64,000 bases of DNA from Cryptomeria japonica (Eukaryota > Streptophyta > Pinopsida > Cupressales > Cupressaceae). Under the pieces are notes generated by a model that was given only the letters and a program-made list of their open reading frames with translations, ran no database searches and was not told the origin of the DNA. Made by a program: the position numbers and the translations under genes. Location: contig NC_081406.1 of assembly GCF_030272615.1 (NCBI RefSeq), forward strand, positions 237,749,922-237,813,921. The letters run 5' to 3'. Shown piece after piece: positions 11,853 through 23,300 of the stretch; position 1 is the first letter of the stretch; each line of letters opens with the position of its first letter.

Positions 11853-11977
11853 AGTGGTATCAAAGTTTGATCATCTTTGGATTGAGTTGTGGGTTGTTGA
11901 TTTTTTTGAGCTAATCCACATTTGAAAGGGAGATTGTATAAAAGATACTTTTTGGTCTTGCTGTAAAAAAAAATTAG

Positions 11978-14722
11978 ATGGCAAGTTTGTTACAATGAAT
12001 AGAGGTGGAGAAATTTGTTGGAAGTAATTTCGAGATGTGGAAGTTGAAGATGGAGGTTTTACTAATAGATAGAGATCTATGAGATGGTATTGATGTGAAT
12101 GTTTCAAGAGATTTATATCCTACTATGGCTACTCAATATTATGTTATGGACCATAAAGCTAAGGATATAATTAGATTATTCTTGGATCTATTATAATCAA
12201 TATCCGGAAAGAGACATTTGCAAGGAAGCTATGGAATAAGCTTGGTGAGATGTATCAAGCCAAATATTGTATCAACGTTTTTTAGGAATAAATTATATTC
12301 CTTGATAATGGAAGATGGTGGATAGATAACAAACCACCTGGAAGCATTCAATATGTTGGTGGCTCAATTGGAATCTATTGGTGTTAAGATGGATGAGGAG
12401 GATAAATGTCAAAACTTTCTTTGTTCTTTGTGTGATTCATGGGATTCTCTTGTAATGGCTATCAATAATAGTTTTATTGTTTTGAAGTCTAAAGATATGG
12501 TGGGTTTCTTACTTGTTGAAGAGATGTAAAGGAAGGTATCCATTAGTTTGAAAGAATCTCTAACTATTTGAGGAAGACCCAAGGAAAAAGGCAAGAATAA
12601 TAAGAAGCGTAATAAAGCCAAGTACAAAGGGAGATTGAAATCTCCTAAAAAAGTCCAATGTCATTTGCTGGAATATTAGTAAATCGAGATACATCCATAA
12701 GGACTGAAATGAAGAAAAGAAGAAGAAAAGGAAGTTTAATTCTAATTCTGAGTCTAAGAAGAAAGATGGTGATTCATTCATTAAAAATTTGGCCACTCAT
12801 GTAGGTAATGATTCATGGTTAATTGACTTAGGTGCATCCTTTCATATAACTTCCAATAGAGAGTGGTTTTCTAAAAATTAATTTAATAGAGGTAAGGTGT
12901 ACTTGGGTGATGATTCTTATCTAGATATTGCTAGTCGTGGAAACATTAGAATCAAGTTTCCTTATGGTGGAGTAAAAAGGATTAGTGGTGTGTTTCATAT
13001 CATAGAATAGCGAGAAATTTTCTATCCATGAGGAAACTGATAGATGCGGGTGTGCATATAGTCTTTGAATGTTGGGTGTAAAATGGTGAAGGGTGCTTTG
13101 ATGATTGCTAGAGGTGTCAGATTTGGCACATTTTATAAGATGGATGCATACACTGTTTATTATAATAGCACTTATGTGAGAAGTAAATCTGCGGATACTC
13201 CTTTGGAAGATGTGAGGGTTTCACCTTTAGAAAATGGACATGGATTTTGGGTACCTAAGGGTTCTCTTTCTTTTGAAGAAAACCTACCTATAGAGAGGAC
13301 TATGTTATGGCACTAGAGGCTTGGCCATATTGGAGAAAAGGATCTTATAAGGACCTTGAATAATAAAAACCTTGTTGAAGGTTTGAATTACTGTAATCTT
13401 GACTTTTATTTATATGAGCATTGAATTTATGGAAAACACAAATACTCTCAATTTTACTTGAATCTCATAAATCTTGTGGTGTTTTAGATCATATTCATTC
13501 TAATGTGTTTGGTCTTGTAGATGTTTATTCCATTGGAAACTCCATATATTATGTTTCAATTATTTATGATTTTAGTAGAAGTACATGGGTATACTTTCTA
13601 AAGGGTAAATATGAAGTTTTTAGTGGATTTAAATAATTTAAACCAAGGGTATACTTTTTAGAAGATTGCAAAGAAAATAAAATGTTTAAGGATTGATAAT
13701 GGCAATAAATTTCGCTCTAATGATTTTGAGAGATTCTATAAAGAGTAACGCATTAATAGATAGAAAACTTTGTATTCTCCATAGAAAAATTGAGTTGCAG
13801 AAAGAATGAACAAGACACTAATGGAGAAGGCTAGGAGTTTTTTGAGTGGTGTTGGTCTTCAATAATTTTTTTGGGTTAAAGTTGTTATAACTACTTTCTA
13901 CCTAATTAATAGGTCCCCTACATTAGCCCTTGTTGATAAAATGCCTATGAAGGCATGGTTGGATCATAATCCTTCATTGAGACATCTTAGAATTTTTGGT
14001 TGTGAGGCATATGCACATGCGTCAAAGAAGAAGCAAACAAAGTTGGAGAATAAGGCAGTGAAATGTATCTTCATCTAACACAATTATTGTGTAAAAATTT
14101 ACAAGATTTGGGACCCTATTGCACAAAAAGACATACATAATAGAAGTGTTATTTTTAGAGAAATCAAGTCCCCTTTTGTTACATTGAAGCTAGAACAAAC
14201 TAAATAGGAAGATGTGATTCAATTTCCTTCTACACCTAAAAGAGTTGAATTGAGACCCCTAAATAGGCAAGAAGTTGAGGAGAGCTCATATAGCTTTGAA
14301 TCTTTAGAAGAGGAGAAAGAACCTCCAAATTAGCTGGTTTGAAGGTACACAAGATAGAGATAACCACCTAAAAGGTAATCACCTAATGATTGGAGATATA
14401 CTTTTTCTTTGAATACTAATATATATGAACCTAGATCTATAGAAGAGGCAATAGGTATGAATGATGCATCTAATCTTGCAAATTTTCTATGGAAGAAGAA
14501 ATGGTAGCTTTAAAAAAGAATGATATATGAGATCTTGTACCATTTCTTGAAGGACAAAAACTTATTGGTTCTAAATGGGTATTCAAGAAAAAATTGGTTC
14601 AGATGGAGGTATTGAGAAGTATAAACCAAGGTTTGTGAAAGGCTACTCTTAGGTTGAGAGTGTTGATTATGGTGAGATAGTTTCTCTTGTTGCAAAAAGA
14701 CATCCATTATATTTTTTCTTTC
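11978..14722 (+). pseudogene. Copia-B gag, protease, integrase and start of RT, decayed
   Basis: Follows Copia-A 20392-23140 throughout. Traces include the gag start, a knuckle without its Cys pattern near 12655-12710, the protease LIDLGASFHIT near 12820, pre-integrase ORF pieces (13065-13316, 13421-13636) and the RT start (FKKKLVQMEV region near 14585). It carries dozens of stops and frameshifts. The last five bases, ctttc at 14718-14722, are the left target duplication of Gypsy-1, so the break is an insertion, not a deletion. The rest of RT resumes at 39852. Confidence 0.9.
14718..14722. repeat. Left target-site duplication of Gypsy-1
   Basis: CTTTC, matched at 39852-39856. Joining the flanks at one copy restores the Copia-B RT sequence as seen in Copia-A. 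Confidence 0.95.
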
Positions 14723-16154
14723 TGTAGTCACATAAATCTGTCCATTTTAATTAAATGAATATTTCGTATTTATTCGATTAAAAATCCACTAGCCACCAGT
14801 TAATTAAATTAATATTTAATTAATTCATCCCCAAACATTCTTCTATTAATTAAATAAATTATTCAATTTATTTTTATTAATTCATTAAATCAAATTCACA
14901 ATCAATTAAATAAATAAAATCAATTTATTTAATTAAATCCCCCTATTCCTCTTTTAAATAAATTAAATAAAACATTTATTTAAATCATTATCCCCACCCC
15001 ACTGGCATTTTCCTACAAATGCAACTTGCACACATATTTGAAATAAATGAATTTTTATAAAATCCTATTTTCCCTCACCCACCAAATCCACTTGCAAAAT
15101 CTAATCCCCTTCTAGATTCTTCTAAACCCTTCCTAATTAGCCTAAACCATTTCCTAAATATTGTCACATTCCTAAGCAAAATGGAGTCACTTCTCAAAGA
15201 CCCCAAAGTCTTGGATAACCATTGAAGGTTTTCAACCTTCAACCACCAAAAACCCCAAAGTCTTTGAAAACCATTGAAGGCTTCCAACTTTCAACCACTT
15301 AATCCCCCAAAGTCTTCAATAACCATTAATGGTTAATTCAACCCTCCCACATGGTTAAAACATTTGTTTGACTCAACCTCTATCCAACCACAAAGGTCTC
15401 ATCAAGCATTTAATACTTTGACCATGATTATCTCTTAATCATTTGCACAAAGGTTTATCCTTAGATTAACTCCTAATCCAGTGGGTAATCCTAATTTAGG
15501 CTTGACTCTTAGCCTTTAGATAACCATGAGGTCTTCTCAGGCCTTTAATGCCTCCAACCTCTTCTCTCAACCCAATCCTGTGTTGACATTTGTCACCATT
15601 TCATTGGTGCAAATTGTGCACATGGATCCCCAACTTTCAAGCTTGACCCTTGATTAAACCTTTCAATCCTGGCCATCCATTGCTCCATTTTTCCTATAAA
15701 TAGAGCCCATTCCTTCATAATCCAGATCCTGAAAACTTGTATGCATTTAGACTATAGCCATTTTAGAGAGCATTTAGCATAGCATAACTAAATATTGTCT
15801 TTTGGTTAAAACAAAATCATTTTAGCATTAAAATAGCTTTTCATTTCATGTTTAGAGCTATTCTACAATCTCAATCCTCCATAAGCATCCATAGTGCAAA
15901 AAGCTGCTGAGAGCTACACTATTTTGGAACTTGGAGAGGAGAGGAACAAGGGAGAAAGAACTAATATCATGTTAAGAGATAGTTGGAGATATCTCATTGT
16001 CTTACTTCTTTAGTTAGATATATTTAGCATGTTTTTAGTGTCTCCTTTGGAATGCCTTCATTGTGTTTGGTTTTTAGATTGATTAACTCTAACATCTTGT
16101 GTGTTTTATGTTGTTTGATCAAGAACTAACTTTGTGTCATTTAGGAGGGCATCA
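14723..16154 (+). repeat. Gypsy-1 5' LTR (1432 bp)
   Basis: TG...CA ends. Identical to 38420-39851 except for two C/T differences. The first 250 bp are rich in attaaat motifs. A TATA box lies near position 973 of the LTR. Confidence 0.96.
15695..15703 (+). promoter_or_regulatory. Gypsy-1 LTR TATA box (sense promoter)
   Basis: tataaatag, with the same sequence at 39392-39400 in the 3' LTR. Transcription would start about 30 bp downstream, placing the PBS and AGCGCT array in the RNA leader. Confidence 0.7.
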
Positions 16155-16156
16155 TT

Positions 16157-16197
16157 TGGTGAACCCGACGTGAATCGAACACGCAACCTTCTGATCT
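16157..16197 (+). promoter_or_regulatory. Gypsy-1 primer-binding site, unusually long, tRNA-Trp(CCA) type
   Basis: Two bases after the LTR the sequence begins TGGTGAACCCGACGTGAATC and continues for 41 nt. This is complementary to the CCA end, acceptor 3' strand, T arm, variable loop and 3' anticodon stem of the plant tRNA-Trp sequence I remember. The implied tRNA folds well (TTCGATT T-loop, TCAGA anticodon stem strand). Usual PBS complementarity is 12-18 nt; here it ends in the anticodon loop. Confidence 0.8.
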
Positions 16198-16245
16198 TTT
16201 TTTTTTGTTAAAATTAACATTTTGCTTGTTGAAATTGCCACACAG

Positions 16246-16530
16246 GTCGCGCTTCGGCGCTATTGAACGCGTTTTAGCGCTTTTGCAACAATTTCTTTTA
16301 GCGCTATTGACCATAAGATAGCGCTATTGAAAATGTTCCAGCGCTATTGACAACATTTCAGCGCTATTGTCCAAGTTTCAGCACTATTGACACAATTCAG
16401 CGCTTTTGTCTTCTCGGATTTATTTCTTCTTTCAGCGCTACTGTGTATAATAGCGCTTCTGATACTGCAGATTAGCGCTTTTGTATAAATTAGCGCTTTT
16501 GTAAAAAAAAAAGCAGAATAGCGCTATTGC
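16246..16530 (+). repeat. AGCGCT repeat array in the Gypsy-1 sense leader
   Basis: About 13 copies of (t/c)agcgct(a/t)ttg. Four in a row (16319, 16339, 16359, 16379) are spaced exactly 20 bp apart; the others lie 17-35 bp apart. One copy has agcact. The hexamer core is a perfect palindrome, but the flanking ttg gives it orientation. The same motif, inverted on the plus strand, fills the intron of the antisense gene (37466-37860). Confidence 0.92.
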
Positions 16531-18040
16531 GACAGGGTGTTGTCCAATTCGCTTTGTAACCCAAAATCAGCATTTAGGCTTGTGTAAGCCCACACTAACG
16601 TTTTGACTATTGACCAGGTGCAGGTTCTAATCTTTTTGTGTGCAGGGAAAGGAGTTAGTAGATGCTTTAAAAAAATCTTTCTTTTTACTTTCTTTAAAAA
16701 GTTGGTTAAAAAGAATTCATTTTTCCCTTATTGCATAAGTTAAAATAAACCTCACATCTCATTTTGGAGTGCATAAAATGAACCTCAAATTTGTTTTTGG
16801 TGCTTAAAACAAAATTCATCTTTCTTTATTTGCAAGGTAAAAACAACAACAAAATTCAAACATTTGTTTTCTTGCAAGTTAGGAAACACACTTTATTTGG
16901 TGCTTAAAACCAAACAATTCCATTTTTTTGCATCAAATCTAAAAATCACAAGCCACACTTCAATTTTTGGTGCAGTAAAAAGAACAATCCACTTGTCTTG
17001 ATTTTTTTGGCAAAAACAAATTTTCCTTCAAAGCAAAACGTGTTTTTCATTAAGTTGACCAGGATTTCTCAATTCTAGATTACCAAACATATTGCTTTGA
17101 AGCTAAAAATGAACACCATGGCTGTTGGAGCAACATCTCCAAATAGTTAAATCACATTGCAAATGCTGGACTAAAAAGAACAAGTGTTTTTCGTATTTGG
17201 CACGCTTGTGCAAAACAGTCAGTCGAGTGGACCTACTTCTAACACACACTATCCTCTCCCTTGGCTCTCGTGGTCCTAGGTGCAAGAGAAAAGTGTTAGT
17301 AACACTCAAAATTTTATTTTTTTAAGAGAGGCCTGCCAAGGGATCGATACTCTTGGGAATGACCTCGAGCGGTAAATCCTTCGAGCCGCTATAGAAATCA
17401 GGTGAGAGCGAAAGCTGTAGCCTTGGGTATAGCTGTTCCTACAGTGTAACTGGCCGAAAGGACAAATGGGTCCCACCACCAGTTACAAGGCTCTTAAGTG
17501 AGTCACTGCAGAATGAACTTATGTCCAAAGCCATCGAACATGACTAAACACCTTTAAGTAGTAGCCCACCTGTTCTATTGATTGAGGATATTTGAGGTAT
17601 AATTTAGTGCAAGAGCATAGATGGTTTTGCTCCCAAGATACTCACCATACATATTTCCTTGAGTAGAAACATAGCTTTTTGAAAGGTCACTTGTGGCTTG
17701 ATAAAAGTGGTGACTCCCCCATCATAGGGATCATCTATTTGTTATACTCGCGCAAGACTTAGTATATCACATCCTTACCGGCCACGGTGGGATTCATAAG
17801 GTATGTAGTACCAAAGTCGAAGAAATATCAAGATGTGGGCTAAATTTATCACAACTGGCCATTTGACCATAGGGATAAAGCGTGTTTGAAGTGTGTTCGT
17901 TTTACAGACCTAGAGAAAATTGAGCCGACTTCAGGCTTTGGAATTACACCTTAAAATAAATCTAAAGGAAGGGTCAAAAACAAGTCCAAGGATTGGGTTG
18001 ATCTAGACCCATACTCATTTGTGCCTTTGAGGCTACAATT
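16531..18040 (+). other. Gypsy-1 untranslated leader
   Basis: No convincing ORF. A candidate splice acceptor (tttttgtgtgcag) ends at about 16647. The part 16660-17060 is T/A-rich with many caaaa and ttttt runs. The part 17325-17960 is more balanced in base composition and free of long ORFs in all frames, so a structured RNA role (packaging, translation) is possible but not shown. Confidence 0.5.
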
Positions 18041-18566
18041 TTGTGTTTGTGTGCTTGCTTTGTTTTCTTGTCAAAGAAAAAATCAGAAAATCAATCCCAA
18101 AAACAAAGTTATTCATCCAACATCTGTCAACACAACCAAAAAACATCAAAAACAAGGTGCAAACAACAAAGAATCACATTTTATGACCATTCTTCACGTC
18201 TTGCGAAAGAAGAAAAGTCATCAGAATATTACCTTGAAAAGGAGACCACTAAGCTCAAAGGCTTTAAACAAAAGGAGGAAATTCTTCTATATCAATAGAC
18301 AAATCTTTGTCTCACATAGAGTCTTTCTACATCGTATGCGTCTATACCTTCAAGGTAAAACAAATGAGTTTGATTCAGAATCATTGAACCGCAGAGCTTT
18401 TATGCAATATAGAGCTCTGAGTTATCACAAAAATCAAGGAGGAAAGATTAATCCCAATTTCTTCCCAAACATCTGTATCACCTACAACACAACTCGAGAA
18501 GTGCCACCAACCCCTGAAAGGGAAGAAGAAGAGTTTGTCCCATTTGTGACACAAAGTTTTTATTGA
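18041..18566 (+). pseudogene. Possible leader ORF of Gypsy-1 upstream of gag
   Basis: Two overlapping frames look partly coding. Frame 18041-18298 (85 codons) has a Lys/Glu-rich end (ETTKLKGFKQKEEILLYQ). The frame of 18021-18566 carries a more protein-like second half (NEFDSESLNRRAFMQYRALSY, NPNFFPNICITYN). One frameshift near 18300-18350 would join them. Ogre/Tat elements are known to have an extra ORF before gag, which makes this plausible. The hydrophobic N-terminus of the 18021 frame is probably spurious. I do not recognise the protein. The next 450 bp (18567-19016) are C/A-rich leader with no ORF. Confidence 0.35.
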
Positions 18567-19016
18567 AAGTTGAAAACATTTTCATCCATCATCCCACTCA
18601 TACATCATCACTTCATCATCAATTCATCCCAAAACTCTCAAAACATTCAGAGGTTCTTGTCCCAAGATCCCTTTTTAGATATTGCTTGAAATCAAAACAC
18701 ATCACATCACTTTTAGATTGTTTCTACATCTAGGATAAGCTCATCCTAAGAGACACATCTACGCAGGTTAAAACTAGTTCATGAGTGAATCCTCTCATTA
18801 CTAGGTAGTTAAATCTGTAACACATCTCAGATTTCTCTACACCTTATCACATCAAAACTTATCAAAACAAGCAAGCAATTCAAAGAAGGAATTTTGGTTA
18901 CATCTACCTTAGAGTGCTAGAGACCTACATACCACCAATCCACTAAAACATCCATCCTTCATCAAACAACTCATCATCATCTTCAATCAACTTCAAAAAC
19001 AAAATTTGCAAACAAA

Positions 19017-19382
19017 ATGGCTCAAACCCGATCACGATCAAGGCAACGAGAAATAGAAATTGAGGAAGAAGAGGACAACCTCAATGAATTTCAAGAAGCA
19101 CTTGGAGGAAATGTGAATGACGAAAACCCAAGTACTCCCACTCCTTCAACAATCGAAAAGGTTCAGCATAACCCTCATTTTAACAGATTATTTGATGAAA
19201 TATTAAGGAGCAATGGGGATGCTCACTTTTTAAGACTCGCTCAAGAAGGAGCCAAACTCCCCTCGGACTTTGATCTTGCCCAATTAAGACAAGCATCAGA
19301 AAGACAAAGTCGCCATGAGGAGGAAAGGCGTAGAGATCCCATCAGATATAACATCCCTCGAGGTAACCCACCACCTCCTCCT
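19017..19382 (+). CDS. Gypsy-1 gag, N-terminal 122 codons (split by Copia-A)
   Basis: Starts at an ATG in good context (acaaaATGg) with MAQTRSRSRQREIEIEEEED and runs to a proline stretch (RGNPPPPP), where Copia-A is inserted. Codon 122 ends exactly at 19382, and the same frame resumes at 25382 after one target duplication. The segment would be the N-terminal region of the structural protein. The continuation to a stop at 19436 inside the Copia LTR is an artefact of the insertion. Confidence 0.88.
19378..19382. repeat. Left target-site duplication of Copia-A
   Basis: CTCCT, matched at 25377-25381. Confidence 0.95.
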
Positions 19383-20267
19383 TGTTGGGAAAAATGGTGT
19401 CTCAACCTTGCATTTATACGAGGTTACTATTTATAGTAAGTTTTTATTTGAGCACGAAATGGTGCGAAACTCTCCCTGAAGCTTCTGGTTGGCTAGATAA
19501 GCATTCCTGTAAAGTTGCGTCGCAAGGTCACAGCTAGTTTTGAAGATATTAAAGTTTTCGTCTTGGAGGGGTGCAATAAAATGTTTAAACTTAATTTTGG
19601 GGACTTTAGAGGCTCCGAAACGCCCTGAAAAGTTGCCGTAACCGGCGAAGCGGGTTACGAGGTGATAGAGCACTTTGCAAGCTTTCCGGCGCTTCAAACG
19701 GTTCGTCAATCGGACACCCGGTTCTCAAGTTATGGCCTTCGGAAGTTTGTACTCCTGAAATAGGAAAAATAATTTGTATCGGATACATAAATGAGCTATA
19801 AAAGGGAGCGACACGTGTTGATGTGTGCTTTAACATGTCATAGAAGGGAGATAAGGTCGGCTACACCTTTTTGGATGGTTTTAGCCCATGGTTTTGTAAT
19901 ACCGTTTGATGGTTTCTTGTATTGTATCTCCTATTTATGAGGTGTGTGAGATAGAGGTTGTGTGTAAGAGTCCTATGGCTATTGAGTTGCCTCTGAATCT
20001 CTGTTTAGTGCTACTCCTGCGAAGAGCTTGCTCTGCAAGTATTTTGTAATCTGTTTTTGATTACTGAATAAAATATTGAGCTGCTTTTGGAGGGTGGGGT
20101 TTTTCTCCCGAAAGGGTTTTCCCCACGTAAATCATTGTGTTGTGGTATGAATGCTATTATATCTATTTCTATTTTCTGTAACTGTTGTAATGATCTAAAA
20201 AAGTTTTGCATTACCCTCCTCTCAAGGTTAGTGTAGGAAGTTGTTTCCGCTACTTAACTTCCTTACA
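19383..20267 (+). repeat. Copia-A 5' LTR
   Basis: 885 bp. Contains a TATA box at 19797-19804 and the motif ctcccgaaaggg, a CCC-GAAA-GGG stem with a GNRA-type loop, at 20105-20116. Confidence 0.96.
19797..19804 (+). promoter_or_regulatory. Copia-A LTR TATA box
   Basis: tataaaag, repeated at 24906-24913 in the 3' LTR. Confidence 0.7.
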
Positions 20268-20269
20268 AG

Positions 20270-20282
20270 TGGTATCAGAGCC
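20270..20282 (+). promoter_or_regulatory. Copia-A primer-binding site (initiator tRNA-Met)
   Basis: TGGTATCAGAGCC, two bases after the 5' LTR, an exact complement of the plant initiator tRNA-Met 3' end. Confidence 0.93.
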
Positions 20283-20391
20283 TGATCACCTTTGGTTTCA
20301 ATTGTGGGCTGTTGGGTTTTTTGAACTAATCCAGATTTGAGTGGGAGCTTGTGCAGAAGACACTTTTTTATCCTGTTGCAGGAATATTCAG

Positions 20392-23300
20392 ATGGCGAGT
20401 TCGTCAGGGAGAATAGAGGTGGAGAAATTTAACGGAAATAATTTTGAGATGTGGAAGCTGAAGATGGAAGATCTGCTAATAGATCGAGATCTTTGGGATG
20501 CTGTTGATGCGAATGTCCAAAGGCCCTCAGATCCTACTGCGGCAGCTCAGTATGATGTTATGGACCGAAAAGCCAAGGGTCTAATCAGACTGTGCCTGGC
20601 AGACTCTGTTCTAATCAATGTCCATGAAGAGAACTCTGCAAAGAAGCTATGGACTAAGCTTGGTGAGATGTATCAAGTGAAATCTTTATTAAATCAAATT
20701 TTCTTAAGAAAGAAATTGTATTCCTTGAAGATGGAAGAGGGTGGACGAATTGCAGACCACCTAGAAGCATTCAATATGATTGTGGCTCAATTAGTATCCG
20801 TCGGTGTTAAGATGGACGAGGAGGAGAAATGTCAGATCTTGCTTTGTTCTTTGCCTGATTCATGGGATTCTCTTGTTATGGCTATCGGTAGTACTTCTGT
20901 TGTTTTGAAATCTGAAGACGTGGTGGGTGCCCTACTCGGTGAAGAGATGCGAAGGAAGGTATCCATCAGTTCAAAGGAAGCCCTAACCGTTCGTGGAAGA
21001 CCTAAGGAGAAAGGCAAGAAGAATGAGAAGCGCGGCAAGTCCAAATCCAAAGGGAGATCGAAATCTCCTGGAAAGTCCAAAGTCATTTGCTGGAATTGCG
21101 GTAAACCGGGTCACATCCATAAGGACTGCAAAGAAGAAAAGAAGAAGAAAAAGAAAAAGTTCGATTCTGATTCTGAGTCCGACAAGGAAGATGGCGATGC
21201 ATTTATTGCGGCTTTGGCGACTCATGCAGGTAATGATGCCTGGCTAATTGACTCAGGTGCATCTTTTCATATGACTTCCAATAGAGATTGGTTTTCTGAA
21301 TATGAAGGATTTAATGGAGGTAAGGTGTACCTGGGTGATGATTCACATCTAGACATTGTTGGTCGAGGTAAAGTTAGAATCAGGTTTTCTGATGGTAGAA
21401 TAAAAAGGATTAATGGTGTGTTGCATATCCCTGGATTAAAACGAAACCTATTATCTGTGAGCAAACTAATAGATGCAGGTGTGCAGGTAGTCTTTTCTGA
21501 AGCAGGATGTAAGATGATTAAGGGTGCTATGGTAGTTGCTAGAGGTGTCAGGTTTGGCACTTTGTATAAGCTTGAAGCATACACTATTGAGTGTAATAGC
21601 ACTTCTGTAAAAAGTAAATCTGCGGATACTTCACTGGAAGATTTGAAGGTTTCACCTTCAGCAGATGGAAATGGTTTTTGGGTACCTAAGGGTGCTCTTT
21701 CGTCTGAAGCAAAGTTACCTGCAGAGAAGACTATGTTATGGCACCAGAGACTTGGCCACATTGGAGAAAAGGGTCTAAGGACCTTGAAAAATAAAAACCT
21801 TGTTGAAGGTTTGAATGATTGTAATCTTGACTTTGATTTCTGTGAGCATTGCATTTATGGAAAACAAAACCGCGTTCAGTTTTACTCGAGTTCTCATAAA
21901 ACTTGTGGTGTTTTGGATCTTATCCATTCTGATGTGTTTGGTCCAGTAGATGTCTCTTCGATTGGAAAATCCACATATTATGTTTCATTTATTGATGATT
22001 TTAGTAGAAGGACATGGGTATATTTTCTAAAGAGTAAATTTGAAGTTTTTAGTCGTTTTAAAGAATTTAAAGCAATGGTTGAGTTGCAGACTGGAAAGAA
22101 AATAAAATGTTTGAGAACTGATAATGGCGGTGAGTTTTGCTCTAATGATTTTGATAGATTCTGTAAAGACTGTGGAATTAACAGGCAGAAGACAACTCCG
22201 TATTCTCCACAGCAGAATGGAGTTGCAGAAAGAATGAACAGGACACTGATGGAAAAGGCTAGGAGTATGTTGAGTGGTGCTGGTCTCGAACAAAAGTTTT
22301 GGGCTGAAGCTGTTGCCACTGCTTGCTACCTGATTAACAGGTCTCCTACATCAGCTCTTGTTGATAAAACGCCTATGGAAGCATGGTCAGGTCACAAGCC
22401 TTCATTGAGACATCTTAGAGTTTTTGGTTGCGAGGCATATGCACATGTGCCAAAGGAGAAGCGAACAAAGTTGGAGAACAAGGCTGTGAAATGTATCTTC
22501 ATCGGGTATAGTTATGGTGTGAAAGGATACAAGCTTTGGGACCTTGTTGCACAAAAGGTAATTCACAGTAGAAGTGTTATTTTTAGAGAAATTAAGTCTC
22601 CTTCTTTTACACTGCAGCCAGAACAGACTAAAAAAGAAGATGTGATTCAACTTCCTTCTACACCTGAAAGAGTTGAATCGAGACCCCTAGATAGGCAAGA
22701 ATTTGAGGAGAGCTCGTCTAGCTCTGAATCTTCAGAAGAAGAGGAAGAACCTCCAACTCAGCTTGTTCGAAGGTCTACAAGACATAGACAACCACCTGAA
22801 AGGTATTCACCTGATGATTGGAGATGTATTTTTGCTTTGAATACTAGTGTGGATGAACCGAAATCTGTAGAAGAGGCATTAGGTATGAATGATGCAGAAT
22901 CCTGGAAGATTGCTATGGAGGAAGAAATGGCAGCTTTGAAAAAGAATGATACATGGGATCTTGTACCATTGCCTGAAGGACGAAAACCTGTTGGTTGTAA
23001 ATGGGTGTTCAAGAAAAATATTGGTTCAGATGGAAGCATTGAGAAGTATAAAGCAAGGTTGGTTGCAAAAGGCTACTCTCAGGTTGAGGGTGTTGATTAC
23101 GGTGAGATATTTTCTCCTGTTGCAAAAATGACGTCCATTAGATTTTTGCTTTCTATTGCTACTGCTTATGATTTAGAGGTTGAGCAAATGGATGTGAAAA
23201 CTGCTTTCCTTCATGGTGATTTGGAGGAAGATATTTATATGACACAGCCAGAGCACTATGTGGTGAAAGGCAAAAGTAATTTGGTCTGTAAATTGAAGAA

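Noticed and set aside
18021..18100. Hydrophobic N-terminus of the ORF at 18021 resembles a signal peptide.
   Set aside because: The coding-like sequence in this stretch lies in another frame; the hydrophobic run is probably a by-product.
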